This document shows positions 1 through 11,461 of a stretch of DNA of 64,000 bases, piece after piece. Each line of letters starts with the position of its first letter. The stretch's first letter is position 1. Origin of the DNA: Hymenopus coronatus. Its lineage: Eukaryota > Arthropoda > Insecta > Mantodea > Hymenopodidae. The notes under the pieces were generated by a model. The model worked only from the letters and a program-made list of their open reading frames with translations. It was not told the DNA's origin and did no database searches. Made by a program: the position numbers and the translations under genes. The stretch covers positions 439,145,259 through 439,209,258 of the forward strand of contig CM060900.1 of NCBI GenBank assembly GCA_030762935.1, read 5' to 3'.

Positions 1-235
1 TTTCATCCTTTGAGGATACTGAACTTAAATACAAAATTTGGCATTTAAGGTCTTCTCGTTTTTGAGCTATGCGCGCACACACACACAGTCCCCCCCTCTC
101 TCAAAATGTGTTTTAGGTTCAGGGGACCTCAAAACGGGAATTTCCAGTGAAATCTGAACACCACATTTTTGGGTGCAATACAATACCTTCTCTACCTACT
201 ATGTGCATAGTGTGGAGAAAGTAAAAAGAATAGGA
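1..235 (+). repeat. Dispersed repeat A, copy 1 (3' part, cut by window edge)
   Basis: This stretch matches the 3' part of the repeats at about 14205-14440 and 26280-26400 in the same orientation, and the reverse complement of 56930-57180. Shared landmarks are a segment reading roughly 'gaggatactgaacttaaat', a short (AC)n run at 75-87, 'aggggacc' and a block ending near 'gagaaagtaaa'. The copy starts outside the window. No coding sequence is seen in it. Confidence 0.7.
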
Positions 236-1104
236 GCTTTATATCATCTTTGTATTTTGCTGTAAGAAAGTACAAAGGCCATGATTTAAAATTTAATTAT
301 TTATTTCTTTTGAGTATGTTGTAACAATGCACAACAATTATGCTACTCCTTTGCACTTTAAGTAACAAATTCCTTCTAAAACATGTTCTCCCCTTGTGTT
401 TCTATATGTTAAAAGTAGGTAATTTTCCATACTGTACTCTTAGCAACATCATGTGTATGATGGAGTGCAATGTGGACATTACATGTACCAAGCTTTAACT
501 TCTATTGCATGAGGTTGCAACTTAGTGCTATAAAAGATTGTTAGCAACCCCAACTAAAGATGTGCATACTTGATACCAGAGTGTATATTCATTACTAATT
601 TTTAAGCACTCGTAAATGAAGAATATTCTAACTACTCCTAGCTTAGAAGTAGCAAAATAAATGAAGTAGTCCTGTTGGTATAGCCTGAATATTTAGCCAC
701 CTTCAACAATCAAAATTAAAACATAGGCAAAAAGCCAATAATATATAAAAGAGGTCACAATAAATTAAAAAAGAAAAAGAAAAGATGCCATAAATTATAG
801 AAAGCGGTACTTAATAATTAATATTTTGTTTAAAAAGCATATGAATTATAGTTTTATTGTTGCACATTTAACATATTGCTGTAAATGCTCTTATGTTAGA
901 GTACCGGCATCAACTAACTCTCTTTGTCAGTGACTTATATGTGGCAATGACAGCTGAAGTAGCCTTATATTTTTATTGTCACTGCTTAAAGCAATAGAAG
1001 ATATTTGCTTTGTTGTCCACATGATTTGATTGACAAAATATTTTTTTTTTCATTATTTACTGTCTGTTCACAATAAAACTGTCCCATTAGTTGAAAACAC
1101 ATAA
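236..1104. other. Intronic or flanking AT-rich sequence, nothing recognised
   Basis: No open frame with a recognisable domain, no tRNA, and no repeat that I could match elsewhere in the window. Presumably part of the intron upstream of the first visible Dscam exon. Confidence 0.5.
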
Positions 1105-1310
1105 ACACTAAATTCACTCCCAAGCGACCGCATGTGAAATTTGTGGTGGACAAAGCGGCGTTGGGGCGGGTTTTCTCCTGGTTCTCCGGTTTCCCCTGCC
1201 ATCGCATTCCACCGGTGCTCCATCTTCATTCATGTATCATCAGTGTCACCGCCTGTGGTGCCATAAGTAGTTAAAGTGGGCGTTAAACACTACAAAAAAA
1301 AAAAAAATTC
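1105..1310 (+). mobile_element. SINE family 3, 5'-truncated copy
   Basis: The sequence from 'cccaagcgacc' through 'gtttcccctgccatc' and 'atgtatcatcagt' to an A-run at 1292-1306 matches the longer copy at 48830-49076 in the same orientation. The tRNA-like head is missing here. The A-tail marks the 3' end on the plus strand. Confidence 0.75.
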
Positions 1311-1763
1311 ACTACCATAACTGTGAAGTTTACTTTTCAGTGACTAGTGAATTTAGGCATTGTAATTCAATTATGTTATGTCTTCTTACATATGACAATA
1401 ACTGATCATCAGTATTTGTCAAAATGCTTCCCATAGAATACCAATACTGCAGAATGCACTTTCAAACAGAAATACTGAACTCTTAACAGATGGCAAACTT
1501 AATACAAAAGATGGCCACATTTTAACATAAAAGATGTTCAAGCGGTGCCGGTCATCTACAGTTCCTTACCCTAATAGAAAAAATTAAATTAAATTGGTAA
1601 AGTATAAGTTCATTTAAAATGTTCAAAAATTGGCATTTCTATCTCAAATAGGCAGTTAGACCTTAAGAAAGCAAAATAGGCAAGGCATAAACTGGTTCCA
1701 TCACTTCCAAATACCTTAATATGTGATTATATAAGCATAGTTTATTTAAAATTAAATTGAGTT

Positions 1764-1955
1764 GTTTTATGGACACTGTTTAACTGCTGCGGTTCTTAGC
1801 ATCCTATTCTGTATTGGGCATAAAAGACATCTTAATTTTTCTCAGAAGCCTCTTTTATCAGGCTTTAGGTTCTTTTATATGCCATAAATGTATATCACAG
1901 ACCAACAGCTTACTTCTCTTCTGAAGGAACATTGGGCTAGCATGCTATCCCAAGA
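1764..1955 (-). mobile_element. SINE family 1, decayed 3' part
   Basis: Reverse-strand match to the body of the tRNA-derived SINE seen intact at 17643-17945 ('tatggacactgtttaactgc', then the block near 'tcaggctttaggttctttta'). The tRNA-like head is absent or too diverged to see. Confidence 0.65.
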
Positions 1956-2975
1956 CCAAGTAAAGTCATACAAACCATACATTTTTATTGTTAAGCATTA
2001 CCACGTGATTTTGCTGTAAAAGCTCTTATTTTGCTGGCTGCCATTTTGCCCAATGGCCTCTACCCATTAGTGTTATTAAGGAAGTTTTACAGGATTCACT
2101 ATATTGAAAATTAACATCCTTATATGCTTAGTCTTTTAAACAATGTGGAAAGTAAAGGGTTAGAAGACATATGGTGAAGAAGAGAAAGTAGCATGAATAG
2201 TTCCTGGAAAATGGCAAGAAAGAGATTTAAGAATATAGAAATACAAAAAAATATTTAAGGAAGTAGACAAAAAGAGATCTATGTACCGATGAAGGTTATG
2301 GGGAAGGAAAAAATATATACACATGACAAATAAAGAGGAGTAAGAAGGTATTGCATGGGCAAGAACAGGAGAATGGAGTCTAATAGGCCTGAGGAAGGGT
2401 GTTCCACAAACTTAATTTCTTATATGTAATGGAAATGAAGGTGTTAAACTTATAATATTTAAATGTAAAGGAACTGAAATTTAAAAAAAAGAGTACGTTA
2501 CTAAGAAATGGTTTAAGATAGAAATACTGCTATAATTGAAATGTTTCATAAAGATAATAAGAAGATAGTACAATTCTTAAACAAGATGAAGAATATGGGC
2601 AGTAAACAGAGTCAAACAACAAAATACAATGTTATAATAACTGTAAATCATGAGCATAACTAGTAAAGAGCCAGGGCTGAACACTGATCATATTCACCTG
2701 TACAAAATTTTAGCACAATTAAAATTAACTTCACTGTTTTAAGAGTATTATGTTCTAGAACAATATCGCTCTAAAGTTACAATAATGTTTAATGATAAAA
2801 TAAAAACTAGAAATCATATATGGAATTAACTGTGAAGACTAAGGAAAATAAGTTCACTGCAGATGTTTTCTTAGATGTGCTTATAATCCTAAGCTTTTGG
2901 GATATAAATTGGATTTAGAGGGAACTAATGTAACTACAATAAGTTTTCTCATGCAATGAATATGTGTTGTTCCAG
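1956..2975. other. Intron, nothing recognised
   Basis: AT-rich sequence leading to the splice acceptor of the first visible Dscam exon. No repeat or coding signal recognised. Confidence 0.5.
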
Positions 2976-3272
2976 CTCCAGAGCCTCCAAGCAAAATCAA
3001 GGTGGTTGCCAGCTCTCCTACATCTCTGATTGTGAGTTGGATGAAACCTGCACGTCCAAATGGTGTACTAATTAGTTATGGTGTATACTGGCGTGTACTG
3101 AAAGCAGGACAGGAACGAGATTTAATGAAGCGAAGACTTTTGCCTACCCACACACATTATGAAGTGCGTGATTTACATAAGGGTGAAGCTTATGAGTTTT
3201 GGGTAACAGCCTCCACACGTGTTGGTGAAGGCCAGAGCACACCTGTAGTATATGCAACCATTTCTAATCGAG
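2976..3272 (+). CDS. Dscam: Dscam-family gene, exon for fibronectin type III domain 4
   Basis: This 297-bp exon encodes 99 residues forming one complete FN3 domain. It opens with a proline-rich start (PEPPSKIKVV) and has the B-strand tryptophan in 'LIVSWMKPARPNG'. The end has the 'YEFWVTASTRVGEGQSTP' type of G-strand region typical of FN3-4 of arthropod Dscam. The acceptor is at 2974-2975 (ttccag) and the donor at 3273 (gtacgc). The exon starts and ends in phase 1, like the four exons after it. FN3-4 sits just before Ig10 in Dscam, and an Ig exon does follow at 4021. Dscam is a single-pass neuronal and immune cell-adhesion receptor; this domain is extracellular. Which Dscam paralogue this is I cannot tell without alignment. 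Confidence 0.92.
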
Positions 3273-4020
3273 GTACGCAGTAAACAACAAATATTCATGA
3301 AAGAAGCCAAAAGTGAAATTCCTTTAAGGGTATTGTAATTACAGATGTAAACTACTAAATATTTTAAAATCATTACTGATATTGAGGATATTGTGATGGT
3401 GATGTCTACTATATATAAGTGTTATTTGAGTCGATTGTAATACTACTTTCAGAAGCTCTGTTGCTTCCATTATCAACTTTCCCTTAACTCAATTATAAAA
3501 TGTAAGTGATGTAAAAGTGTTACAGTCGACTCAAATTTATATGTTAAAAATCAGTTTCTTTGTAGCAGTCACTGAAACTCTCTCATAATATAATGTTTTT
3601 ATCAAAGCAGAAGTTCATCAGAGTCCAACAGATTCCTTCAGCTTCTATATTAGTGGCAAAAATGATATAGATTGACTGTTTATACCAGCACAAATGCATT
3701 GTAAAAGTGAAAATAAAGTGATTCATATATTTGATATTTTCCTTATCCTTGGAAAAACAAAAAAGGTTTTCTTTCTTGTAACAATTTTTCAGCAGGCATT
3801 TCTGATGTTTTACTAATCTTGAAACTAGGGCATCCATTAAAAGATTTAATAAAGTGTTATTGCTTGCATTTATGAAAATGTACATTATATCAAAATGTTT
3901 AAAGATGCCTTTAATTTAATGTTCTTAAGTACTCAAAGTCTCATTAAAGGAGTGTTAGCACTGATGTTAGCACTGCTTGGGTATATTACTATATATATGC
4001 TAATAATTTGTGCTTTACAG
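3273..4020. other. Dscam: Dscam intron between FN3-4 and Ig10 exons
   Basis: A 748-bp intron bounded by GT at 3273 and AG at 4019-4020 (tgctttacag). Open frames on the minus strand here are AT-rich chance frames. No repeat recognised. Confidence 0.7.
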
Positions 4021-4290
4021 TGCCAGCTGCTATAATCTCCTTTGGTGAAGTGATATCTGTAAGAAGACGTGGCTCTGTTCAGCTACCCTGCATTGCAGTT
4101 GGAATTCCACCACCTGAACGCCTCTGGTTAGGAACTGAGGGTAAATCAATCACTGGAGAAGCATTCAGTGTACACACAAATGGATCACTTCATATTATGG
4201 AGATACAGCGTCAGCATCAAGGAAACTACACTTGTTCTGTCAGCAATGCTAATGGTTCTGATGAAATAGTCTACTTTGTGAGAGTTCTTG
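4021..4290 (+). CDS. Dscam: Dscam-family gene, exon for immunoglobulin domain 10
   Basis: This 270-bp exon encodes 90 residues, one Ig I-set domain. It begins 'VPAAIISFGEVISV' and has the first disulphide cysteine in 'VQLPCIAVG', the core tryptophan in 'ERLWLG', and the second cysteine in 'QGNYTCSVSNANGSDE' (the YxC motif). N-glycosylation sequons NGS and NYT are present. The acceptor is 4019-4020 and the donor is gtaagt at 4291, a strong site. Both boundaries are phase 1. An Ig domain between FN3-4 and FN3-5 is the hallmark Ig10 of Dscam, which supports the gene identity. Length is normal for one Ig domain, with no break or stop. Confidence 0.93.
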
Positions 4291-4984
4291 GTAAGTACCC
4301 TTTTCTGTGACAATATTATGTTGTTACTGCTCTGGAGTATTCTCTTTATATGATATCATTGCCTCTATATTGAGACTCCTGGAAGGCTTCTAGATTTTTA
4401 TTTAAATTAACTTGTGAGTTACCTATATGATCTCTTTTTGGTAGAAAAGGTAATGTTTCTGACTTGGAAGATTATTCTTTATTAATTTCATATTTTATAA
4501 AAGAATATCTTTTATTAAAAGACACAGTACTAAAAGCCCTTTGTAATTAAATGTTGTATTACTTACCTTATTATTGTCATACATATCATAAAAGTAACAT
4601 ATCCCCTTTCAAGTAGTAAACTATATTTAAACTTTCCTAAAAAAAGCATTCTAAGTTTCCTCTGATGCATTTTGATACAGTAAAAATGTTCTTTCATTAT
4701 ATTGCATTTCTCAGAAGCAGTGCTGTGAGTTCATGAATTAAATTGCCTGAAAATTTCTATCTCTGGTGCATAGTAACTTTCATAATCTTATAGATCTTAT
4801 AAGATGCATAGCATGAGTGTTTACATAAGACTATAGAGCTGGTGAATGGGGAAATAATTTGTAAATATGAAGAGGCATTAAAGAAAATCAATGCTTCAGG
4901 ATATTTTGGGCTTAGGTTCCAATTTAATATTCTTACAGTTTAGAACACCTTGAGAGTTCTTGCAACATTTTTTACATCATCCAT
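4291..4984. other. Dscam: Dscam intron, left part before the transposon cluster
   Basis: AT-rich intronic sequence with no recognised element. The same intron continues to 11461 and contains the elements listed below. Confidence 0.5.
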
Positions 4985-5095
4985 AGTCTAGGCAGCCTCT
5001 AATTCCCAGGATCACAGGTTCAAAACCCAGCAGAGGGCAATGGCTTGTTTCAGGCTTAAAAACTCTTAGCATGTAGTTGTTCAGAAGGAATGATA
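4985..5095 (+). mobile_element. SINE family 1, decayed fragment with box B
   Basis: The tract 'aggttcaaaacccagcagag' followed by 'aaaaactcttagcatg' parallels the box B and following body of SINE family 1 at 8371 and 58116. Divergence is high, so this is an old copy next to the LINE 3' end. Confidence 0.55.
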
Positions 5096-5828
5096 ACACC
5101 TGAGTGGCCTCTCTCCAGGCCCTGCACATGGACTCTTAGAACCTTTTGTGTCTCATAGGCTGGGTTTCTCTTTAAGTCCAATGGTCGCAATAAGTCAGAC
5201 CACGTCCCTGATATTTGCCCTTCTTATATCACTGGGCTCCAAAAGGAAACAGCCCGGGATTACGTATCTGCAAGAGCAAATGCCTTGCATTTACATAAGA
5301 GGGTTAAAGTCCATCCTGCATTTTCTGAATAATGGGTCCTCAGTAAGCCTCATTATCACAAATTTCTCAGAATTTTGTGCCCTGTGAAAGAGCCAATTAC
5401 TCTTCTGAACCTATTTCTAATTAGATTCAAAATAACCTTAGTAAGCTTGCCACCAGGCTCCAAAGTAGAGTCATGGGTGTATATGGCGGTAATCTGTTTT
5501 TTTCCAAATCTCAAGATTAGCCCTTGCAGTAAGCTGGGTTATATCATACTTGAAAATTCATATCCTACAAATGCAAGACCCACTCCCCACTTAGCAAGCC
5601 TGTCTGCTATCTCATTACCTTTAATGCCTGCATGACCAGTTTAACAAGTTAAGCTGAACATGGCTACAAAGTACAGGGTTACTACAAAACAAATAGACAA
5701 CTTCAACTGCCTGTAAAACAAAAACTATTAGAGATAGCAACCTATTTATTTTGGAGGTATGTTGAGAAACTCTCAAAGTTCCGTTTGTTACTATTGATAA
5801 CGCTGTAGTGTTTTGTTTGTTGTTGCAG

Positions 5829-6304
5829 AAGCTGAAATTGCGGAAAATCCTGTGGAAAAGGCATATTGCGTGTTGGAATTTGCTAGAACGCAATCAGCAA
5901 CTGTTGTCCAATGACATTTTAGAACACGTTACCACAAAACGCCACCGACTAGACAGTCAATCTACGACTGGTATAGAAAATTCGAGACAACGGGATGTTT
6001 GTGCAAAGGGAAGAGCTCGGGAAGACCAAGAGTTTTGGAAGAAAACGTTGAACCTGTTTGTTCTGCCTACATAAGAAGCCCACAGAAATTGACATCTAGG
6101 GCAAGCATGCAATTACAAATTCCACAGCAAACTATATGGAAAATCTTGCGGAAGCGACTGCACATGATGCCTTACAGATTACAGATGTTGCAGTTTCTGA
6201 GTGAAGAAGATAAGGTCATACGGCGTGACTTTTGCATCGACATGTTGCGACATGATGAAGATGATGCTGGTTTTTGTGAGCGCATCATTTCATTTTTGTG
6301 GTAA
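5829..6304 (+). pseudogene. Truncated transposase N-terminus (DUF4817 helix-turn-helix region)
   Basis: The frame reads 'AEAEIAENPVEKAYCVLEF', a stop (TGA at about 5912), 'HFRTRYHKTPPTRQSIYDWY', 'GCLCKGKSSGRPRVLEEN', 'YIRSPQKLTSRAS' and 'IWKILRKRLHMMPYRLQ', ending by about 6300. This is the HTH-containing N-terminal region found in DUF4817/mariner-like transposases of arthropods. In the right arm the codon matching the stop is CGA (Arg), so the stop is probably a CpG transition. The catalytic domain is missing because the right inverted arm replaces it. Confidence 0.8.
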
Positions 6305-6420
6305 CATGTTCTAAAATGTCGTTGGACAACAGTTGCTGATTGCGTTCTAGCAAATTCCAACACGCAATATGCCTTTTCCATAGGATTTTCCGCCATTTCA
6401 GCTTCTGCAACAACAAACAA
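6172..6420 (-). pseudogene. Second, inverted copy of the transposase N-terminus in the right arm
   Basis: On the minus strand the right arm encodes 'AEAEMAENPMEKAYCVLEF' and 'QRHFRTCYHK', the same N-terminus as the plus-strand copy at 5829 but without its stop. It runs out of homology when the arm ends near 6294. Beyond that the frame reads antisense through the plus-strand copy. Confidence 0.75.
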
Positions 6421-8370
6421 AACACTACAGCGTTACCAATAGTAATAAACGAAACTTTGAGAGTTTCTCAACATACCTCCAAAATAATTAGGTTGCTATC
6501 TCTAATAGTTTTTGTTTTACAGGCAGTTGAAGTTGTCTATTTCTTTTGTAGTAACCCTGTATATCCAACATCCTTTGATACTCGCACGCCAATCTGATGT
6601 CATTTTCACCACCACCTTAAGGGCTCTCAAAGCTGCCTGATTTTCTGAGCAGATATATTATGTGTCTGCTCGTCTGCCTGGCATGTTTACAATATGCATG
6701 ACACAGGTTAGGATGGCATATATCTCAGCCTGGAACACAGTAACTAACCTTCCAAGGGGAATGGCAAGTCTGGTCCCCAGGACCCTGAAATGCAAACCAT
6801 CAGTGGATCAAGTCTCAGCCTTCAGATGAAAACAGTCTCTGGGTCCCACTCCTTTCTGATGAAAATCTCCAATATATATACGCTGGGCTTAGGTTAAATC
6901 TGGCCCCCGTTATGTCTCCTGTCATCAGGAAGCTGGGGTGCCTCTCCTGAAGTCTACTCAAAATCAGTGAGTGTCCTTTATGAGGTAGTTTAAAACTCCA
7001 CGCCAATTCTCGTCAACCTTGGAACATCCTTTACAAACAGATGCTAAGGAGGAAGGTCCACCAACATCTCTAGGGTGGGCTGTGGGGTGATCTGCACTGC
7101 CCCATTTATCATCATACATGCCAGTCTTTGCAACGAATCTAGCTCACTGGCTACAACCTGCCTCTCTGATGAGGTCCACCAAACCATAGCTGCATAAGTT
7201 GTTACTGATGCTCTTATGACTAAGGTATATAGCCATTTGACCACTTTCAGCTGCAGGCCCCATCTCATACCAATCACTCTCCTACATGCTCGCAATGCAT
7301 GTTGGGCCTTCTTCACTATATATTTTACATACTTTTTGCAGTCCAGCCCAACATCTAGGATCATCCTTAGGTAGTTGACTGAGTTTTTAACTTTTTACCA
7401 AAGAGAGAGGGCTCCACCAATCTGGGTGGACCCCTTCTCCTTATGAAGACCACGCATCCTGTGCATGAATCCTGCACCTGTTGAGTTGTCCAGTAGATCA
7501 TCTTCTGAGAGGTCATTATTCATTCCTACTACTAAACTGGTAGCCCTATTATCCAAACATTCTCTGATGGTCCCTAAAGCCACATGACTAATGCCCCTTT
7601 AATGTCTAAAAGGACTGTCATGGACCCTCTGCAGTCTTACCACAAGATGGTGAAATACTGATTCTGTGGTTCTCCCTGCTCAATAGGTATACTGTTGAGG
7701 AGGACTGTCTTCCTACTAAAACCCTATCGCTCAGATATCTATGGACCAGTCGTTCCAGAGCCCTCAGCATGAAGGATGTGAGGCTGATAGGCCAAAAGGT
7801 CTTAGGCCTGCAGTGCAATTGCCTGCCAAACTTAGGTATAAAACCATTTTGGCTTGTCTCCAAATTTGAGAAACATACGTCATAGTGGGGCAGGCCTTGA
7901 AGATCCTCATGAGGTATACAGCAATGATCTCCCAGCCCTCCTGAAGCAGAGCCAAGAAGACTCCATCCACCCCCACACTTTTATAGGGCTGAAAACTAAA
8001 AACAGCTCATTTAACTCTCTTATTAGTCACAATCTCAGAGCCTGCACTGAGCCCTCTTGTGATGGCTTGGGTGCTTCCCTCAAGGTCACCTCCTGATCAA
8101 CCACAGCACTGGCCTACAGAAAGTGGTTTCCAGCAAGAACTTCAAGATCTTCCCCTATTGATTGCATTCAAACACCAGAGGGATTTTCCAGCAAGGCTGA
8201 CCTCAACCCACCACTGGAGATGAGCAACTTGTGAATCCAAGCAATGCTTGATTGCTTTTGGATATTGATACCGAAGTCCCTCCAGGAATCTTCGGCAGCC
8301 CTCCTGAACTCTTTTTTATAATTTCTCTGAGCCTCCTTATAGGTGTCCCAGGCTTCCTGACTCTTGCAGT

Positions 8371-8648
8371 CGCCCTCCGTGGTGTAATGGTTACCTTACT
8401 AACTTCATATACCCAAGGTCGCGGGTTCAAACCTGGTGGAGGACGATGGATTTTTTTCGGGTGCAAAAATCCTTAGCATGGCTTCCTTCAGAAGGGGAGT
8501 AAAGCCATTGGTCCCGTGTTGTAGATTTACGGCATGTAAAAAACTCAAGCCTGATAGCCTCTGAGCGGTCTTTCACACACAATTTAGAGTGGGACGCTGA
8601 GAAACATAGTATAGTTAAAGTGTGTCCATAAATATCACGCCATTTACA
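8371..8648 (+). mobile_element. SINE family 1, full copy inside LINE 1
   Basis: A tRNA-derived head has box A-like 'tggtgtaatggttacc' and box B 'gcgggttcaaacc', followed by the family body ('aatccttagcatggcttcct'). Flanks 'tgactcttgcagt' and 'tgacctttgcaggt' look like an imperfect target-site duplication. The SINE splits the linker between the endonuclease and reverse transcriptase of LINE 1. It is not a functional tRNA gene: the body continues well beyond a tRNA length. Confidence 0.85.
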
Positions 8649-9490
8649 TTTGACCTTTGCAGGTCATATAAAAATTAAAGAGCTTATATGTCTTGAGAGA
8701 CCTAAAAGAAGAATTCCATCTCAGTCTTTTGGCTTACCTCTTGAATGAGGGACAGTTCTTTTTACAGAAAACCTACATGACATTCCAGGTCCCCTTGGAA
8801 GGAGTCCCAATTGGTTCCCCTGAGGTTCCTGTATAGGCAGGTCTTCATGTTTGAAGCAGATATATCTATGATCAGGCAGGAAACGTAATAGACACTCATA
8901 TCTTTCACATCCTGTAGTATCTTAAAAGATTCTAAGGTCAAATCAGAGACTTCCTCCTGATAATTCACAAAGGTTGGAATATTACCTTTGTTCACGAGCT
9001 CTAGGTTGGTAGAGCTCAAGAATTCAAGCAAAGATTCCTCCCTTTCATTGATGTTCATACTACCCCAAATGCTATGATGAGCATTGGAATCACAGCCAAT
9101 CAATAGACTTGAGCTTTTTCTTTCAATGATCCCCTAAACTTCTGATGAGGAAGGAGGTGGATCATCATCATAAGGAAAACAAAAGGAGCATACCAACACT
9201 TGTCGAGACCATCTGCCCACCTCATGTCTTACCGTGACTGCCACCAGGTATCTGAATTGAAAGTCAGATGTGCCAAGTGTCTAGTCAGGAGACATGCTCT
9301 GGGTTTCTCCTCATTGCAAGCACTAAAACTGGAAAAACTATTTATATTGATAATTTGGCCCTGTCGAAGCCAGGGTTCCTGCACTATGGCAAGATCTACC
9401 TCCTACCTCAGTATGCTACTACAAAGCACTCTTGAGGCAGTAATACTGTGTTTTTGGATAGTCTGTATGAGTGCATGCTTTCAACCTATT

Positions 9491-11163
9491 ACCGTATTTA
9501 CACATGTAATTGGCACACTTTTTTGTCCAATTTTTAGGCGAGATGCATCCTTTATGCAAGGAAAATAAACCCAAAAAATAATTAGATTAAAAAAAACTTT
9601 CCTATCGCTTGCATATCTTGTTGTTCTGTATAATTTTTGGACTCTGTATCACCGCTACAGCCATTTTCCACCTCAGGTTCTTCATCTTCTCCATCCTCTT
9701 CCCATAAAGCATCATCTTGTGAGCCATCCAAAGCATTGGCTATACCAGTCGTCAAAAATGTTTTCACATTCATTTCCAGTTTTATCAGTTTCCATGCCTT
9801 TACAATCCACCTGCACACTATTTCTATCATAGGCTGTCATATCTTCCCTGTTTGTGTCAAGTAAGAACTTCCACGTGACAACCAAACCGTATAAAGCTTC
9901 CTTATGTTATCATTTACATTGAGTGTCTGGAGCACTGACATCAGACCACCAGGAATAACAGCAACGTCAGTTCTAGCTCTGCTAGAATGCTGTTACCAAT
10001 ATCATTGCCAAGATGACCTTGAAAACTGCCCCCCCCCCCAAGTAAAACTGGCTAGTGAAGCAGAGCATCAGGCCAATTTCCCATGCTGTGTGCACCCAAT
10101 CCTTTACCATATTTCTATCCGTCTATCCCTTTTCATGGACTCTAATGTGCATGCTTGCTGGACATTTAATTTTTGGCATGGTTTTTCTCTTAAAAATTGC
10201 GAAAGATGTTAGGTTTCTCCCATCTGCTGTAATTGCAAGTATTACTGTGCACCACATTTTCTTATAACCTGTAGTACGTGTCAAGACACTTTTTTCTCCT
10301 TTCTTGTTGATAGTTGTATTAGACGGCATATCAAAGAAGGTTGATTTCTAATCCATATTTCCTAATTGTGACAAGTAGTTGTTCCTCTTTCTCATCTCAA
10401 TTACAAATGTATTTTTGTTCAAAATCTTGCAGCATTTTTTGGCAAATTATGTGTGTCTTCTAAGTGAAAGTCCCTTGCCCTTCATAAAACAGAAGATCCA
10501 GCCCCTGATCACTTTGAATTCATTATTACTTATACCAATACATTGTGTTATTTCCTTTGCTTTAAATTAGAGCATTTCGTGAGAAGCCCCAATTCCTTTA
10601 TTATGCAACTCACTAATGCAATTCAAAAGCTCACTTTCAGCTGCAGGATATTTACAGCTCTGGGCCATGAAATGGTTTTCTGGACTTGTTTGGTATCTTC
10701 ATTAGGGTTTCTTTTGTTTCCACCATTTGCATGCATTATACTCGGACACCTATAATTCGCAGCCAATAAATCTATTTTGATTCTCTTCAGTGAATTTGAT
10801 CACTTTCAACTTCAATCCAGCAGAATAATAATTTGAATTGTTTATTCTTGGTATTAATTTCCAACACTTTGAATAGGTAATAACAGGAAGCTGACAATCA
10901 TAGCCATTTAAAATAGTTTTGCTCATCCAAATTGCTGTGAAACGCTGAGCCATGTTGCCACATGCATTCCAGAAATTAAGAAATATAAAGGAATAGGTTA
11001 TAAATTTTGGGTTTTATGAATTTCATGAAAAGTATATATTTATCATCTCATCGCCCAATTTTTCTTCAGTTTATGTTTTGAAATACATTATTCATTCTGT
11101 GAATTTAGCTTGTGTAAAATATTTATTACACAGTTAAAAGTACAATTACATATATTAAAGTAT
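9491..11163 (-). mobile_element. Tigger/pogo-type DNA transposon, decayed
   Basis: Minus-strand fragments read in order as a pogo-family transposase. The N-terminal HTH region is at 10953-10750 ('YYSAGLKLKVIKFTEENQNR'). The DDE region is at 10329-10123 ('MPSNTTINKKGEKSVL', 'TADGRNLTSFAIFKRKTMPK'). An acidic C-terminus is at 9830-9582 ('GIANALDGSQDDALWEED'). Possible inverted ends are 'atttacacatgtaattgg' near 9494 and, inverted, 'caattacatatatt' near 11142. Stops and shifts separate the parts. It lies just upstream of the FN3-5 exon within a Dscam intron. Confidence 0.75.
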
Positions 11164-11461
11164 CAGTGAATTATTAATAGCATAACTCAGTGGATCACTC
11201 ACTCAAAAACTCACTAATTTGATATCTACCTTGAACATGTTTTGGAAAAGGTCTTGCTTCCAAATTATGTTCAAGATAAATAACCAAATAGAGAAGTTTT
11301 TAGTGAGCAAACCACTTATGTGATAGTTAATTTGCTTTGCTGTTATATGTGATTCTCTATATTTTTCAGAAATTAGCTCACTTTACAATAATGTTGTTAA
11401 TACTTTCAGAGCAAATAAAATACCGAAGTTCTGATATTTTTCAGTTTATCCATCTTCCCAG

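Larger units (their letters stand above)
5674..6559 (+). mobile_element. Mariner-like (DUF4817 type) fold-back element
   Basis: An 886-bp element is flanked by TA on both sides (5672-5673 and 6560-6561) and begins and ends with CAGGGTTACTAC and its complement. The inverted repeats are unusually long, about 266 bp each (5674-5939 and 6294-6559). The interior is the N-terminal part of a DUF4817/mariner-type transposase. The inverted repeats themselves contain the 5' end of that coding region, so the right arm carries a second, inverted copy of the transposase start. No DDE catalytic region is present, so the element cannot encode its own transposase. It is inserted in the RNase H region of LINE 1. 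Confidence 0.85.
5105..9440 (-). mobile_element. Jockey-like LINE 1, decayed, with nested insertions
   Basis: A minus-strand non-LTR retrotransposon can be followed domain by domain. The endonuclease is at about 9440-8765 ('DLAIVQEPW', then 'IGCDSNAHHSIWGS'). The reverse transcriptase is at about 7990-7000 ('FWPISLTSFMLRALERLV', 'SLQRLACMMINGAV'). RNase H is at about 6780-6560 ('FQAEIYAI') and continues at 5640-5580 ('GHAGIKGNEIADRLA'). A C-terminal tail ends near 5105. Stops and frameshifts are frequent and no YADD box is seen where expected, so it is dead. A SINE (8371-8648) and a mariner-like element (5674-6559) are inserted in it. No ORF1 (gag) part was recognised; the copy may be 5'-truncated. 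Confidence 0.85.

Noticed and set aside
5148..5635. Two plus-strand open frames
   Set aside because: They are antisense to the C-terminal part of LINE 1.
8371..8450. tRNA gene (box A and box B with a CCA-free 3' end), also at 17880-17945, 58116-58190 and 49690-49790
   Set aside because: Each is followed by the same long non-tRNA body and an A- or T-rich tail, and copies vary in the head. They are SINEs.
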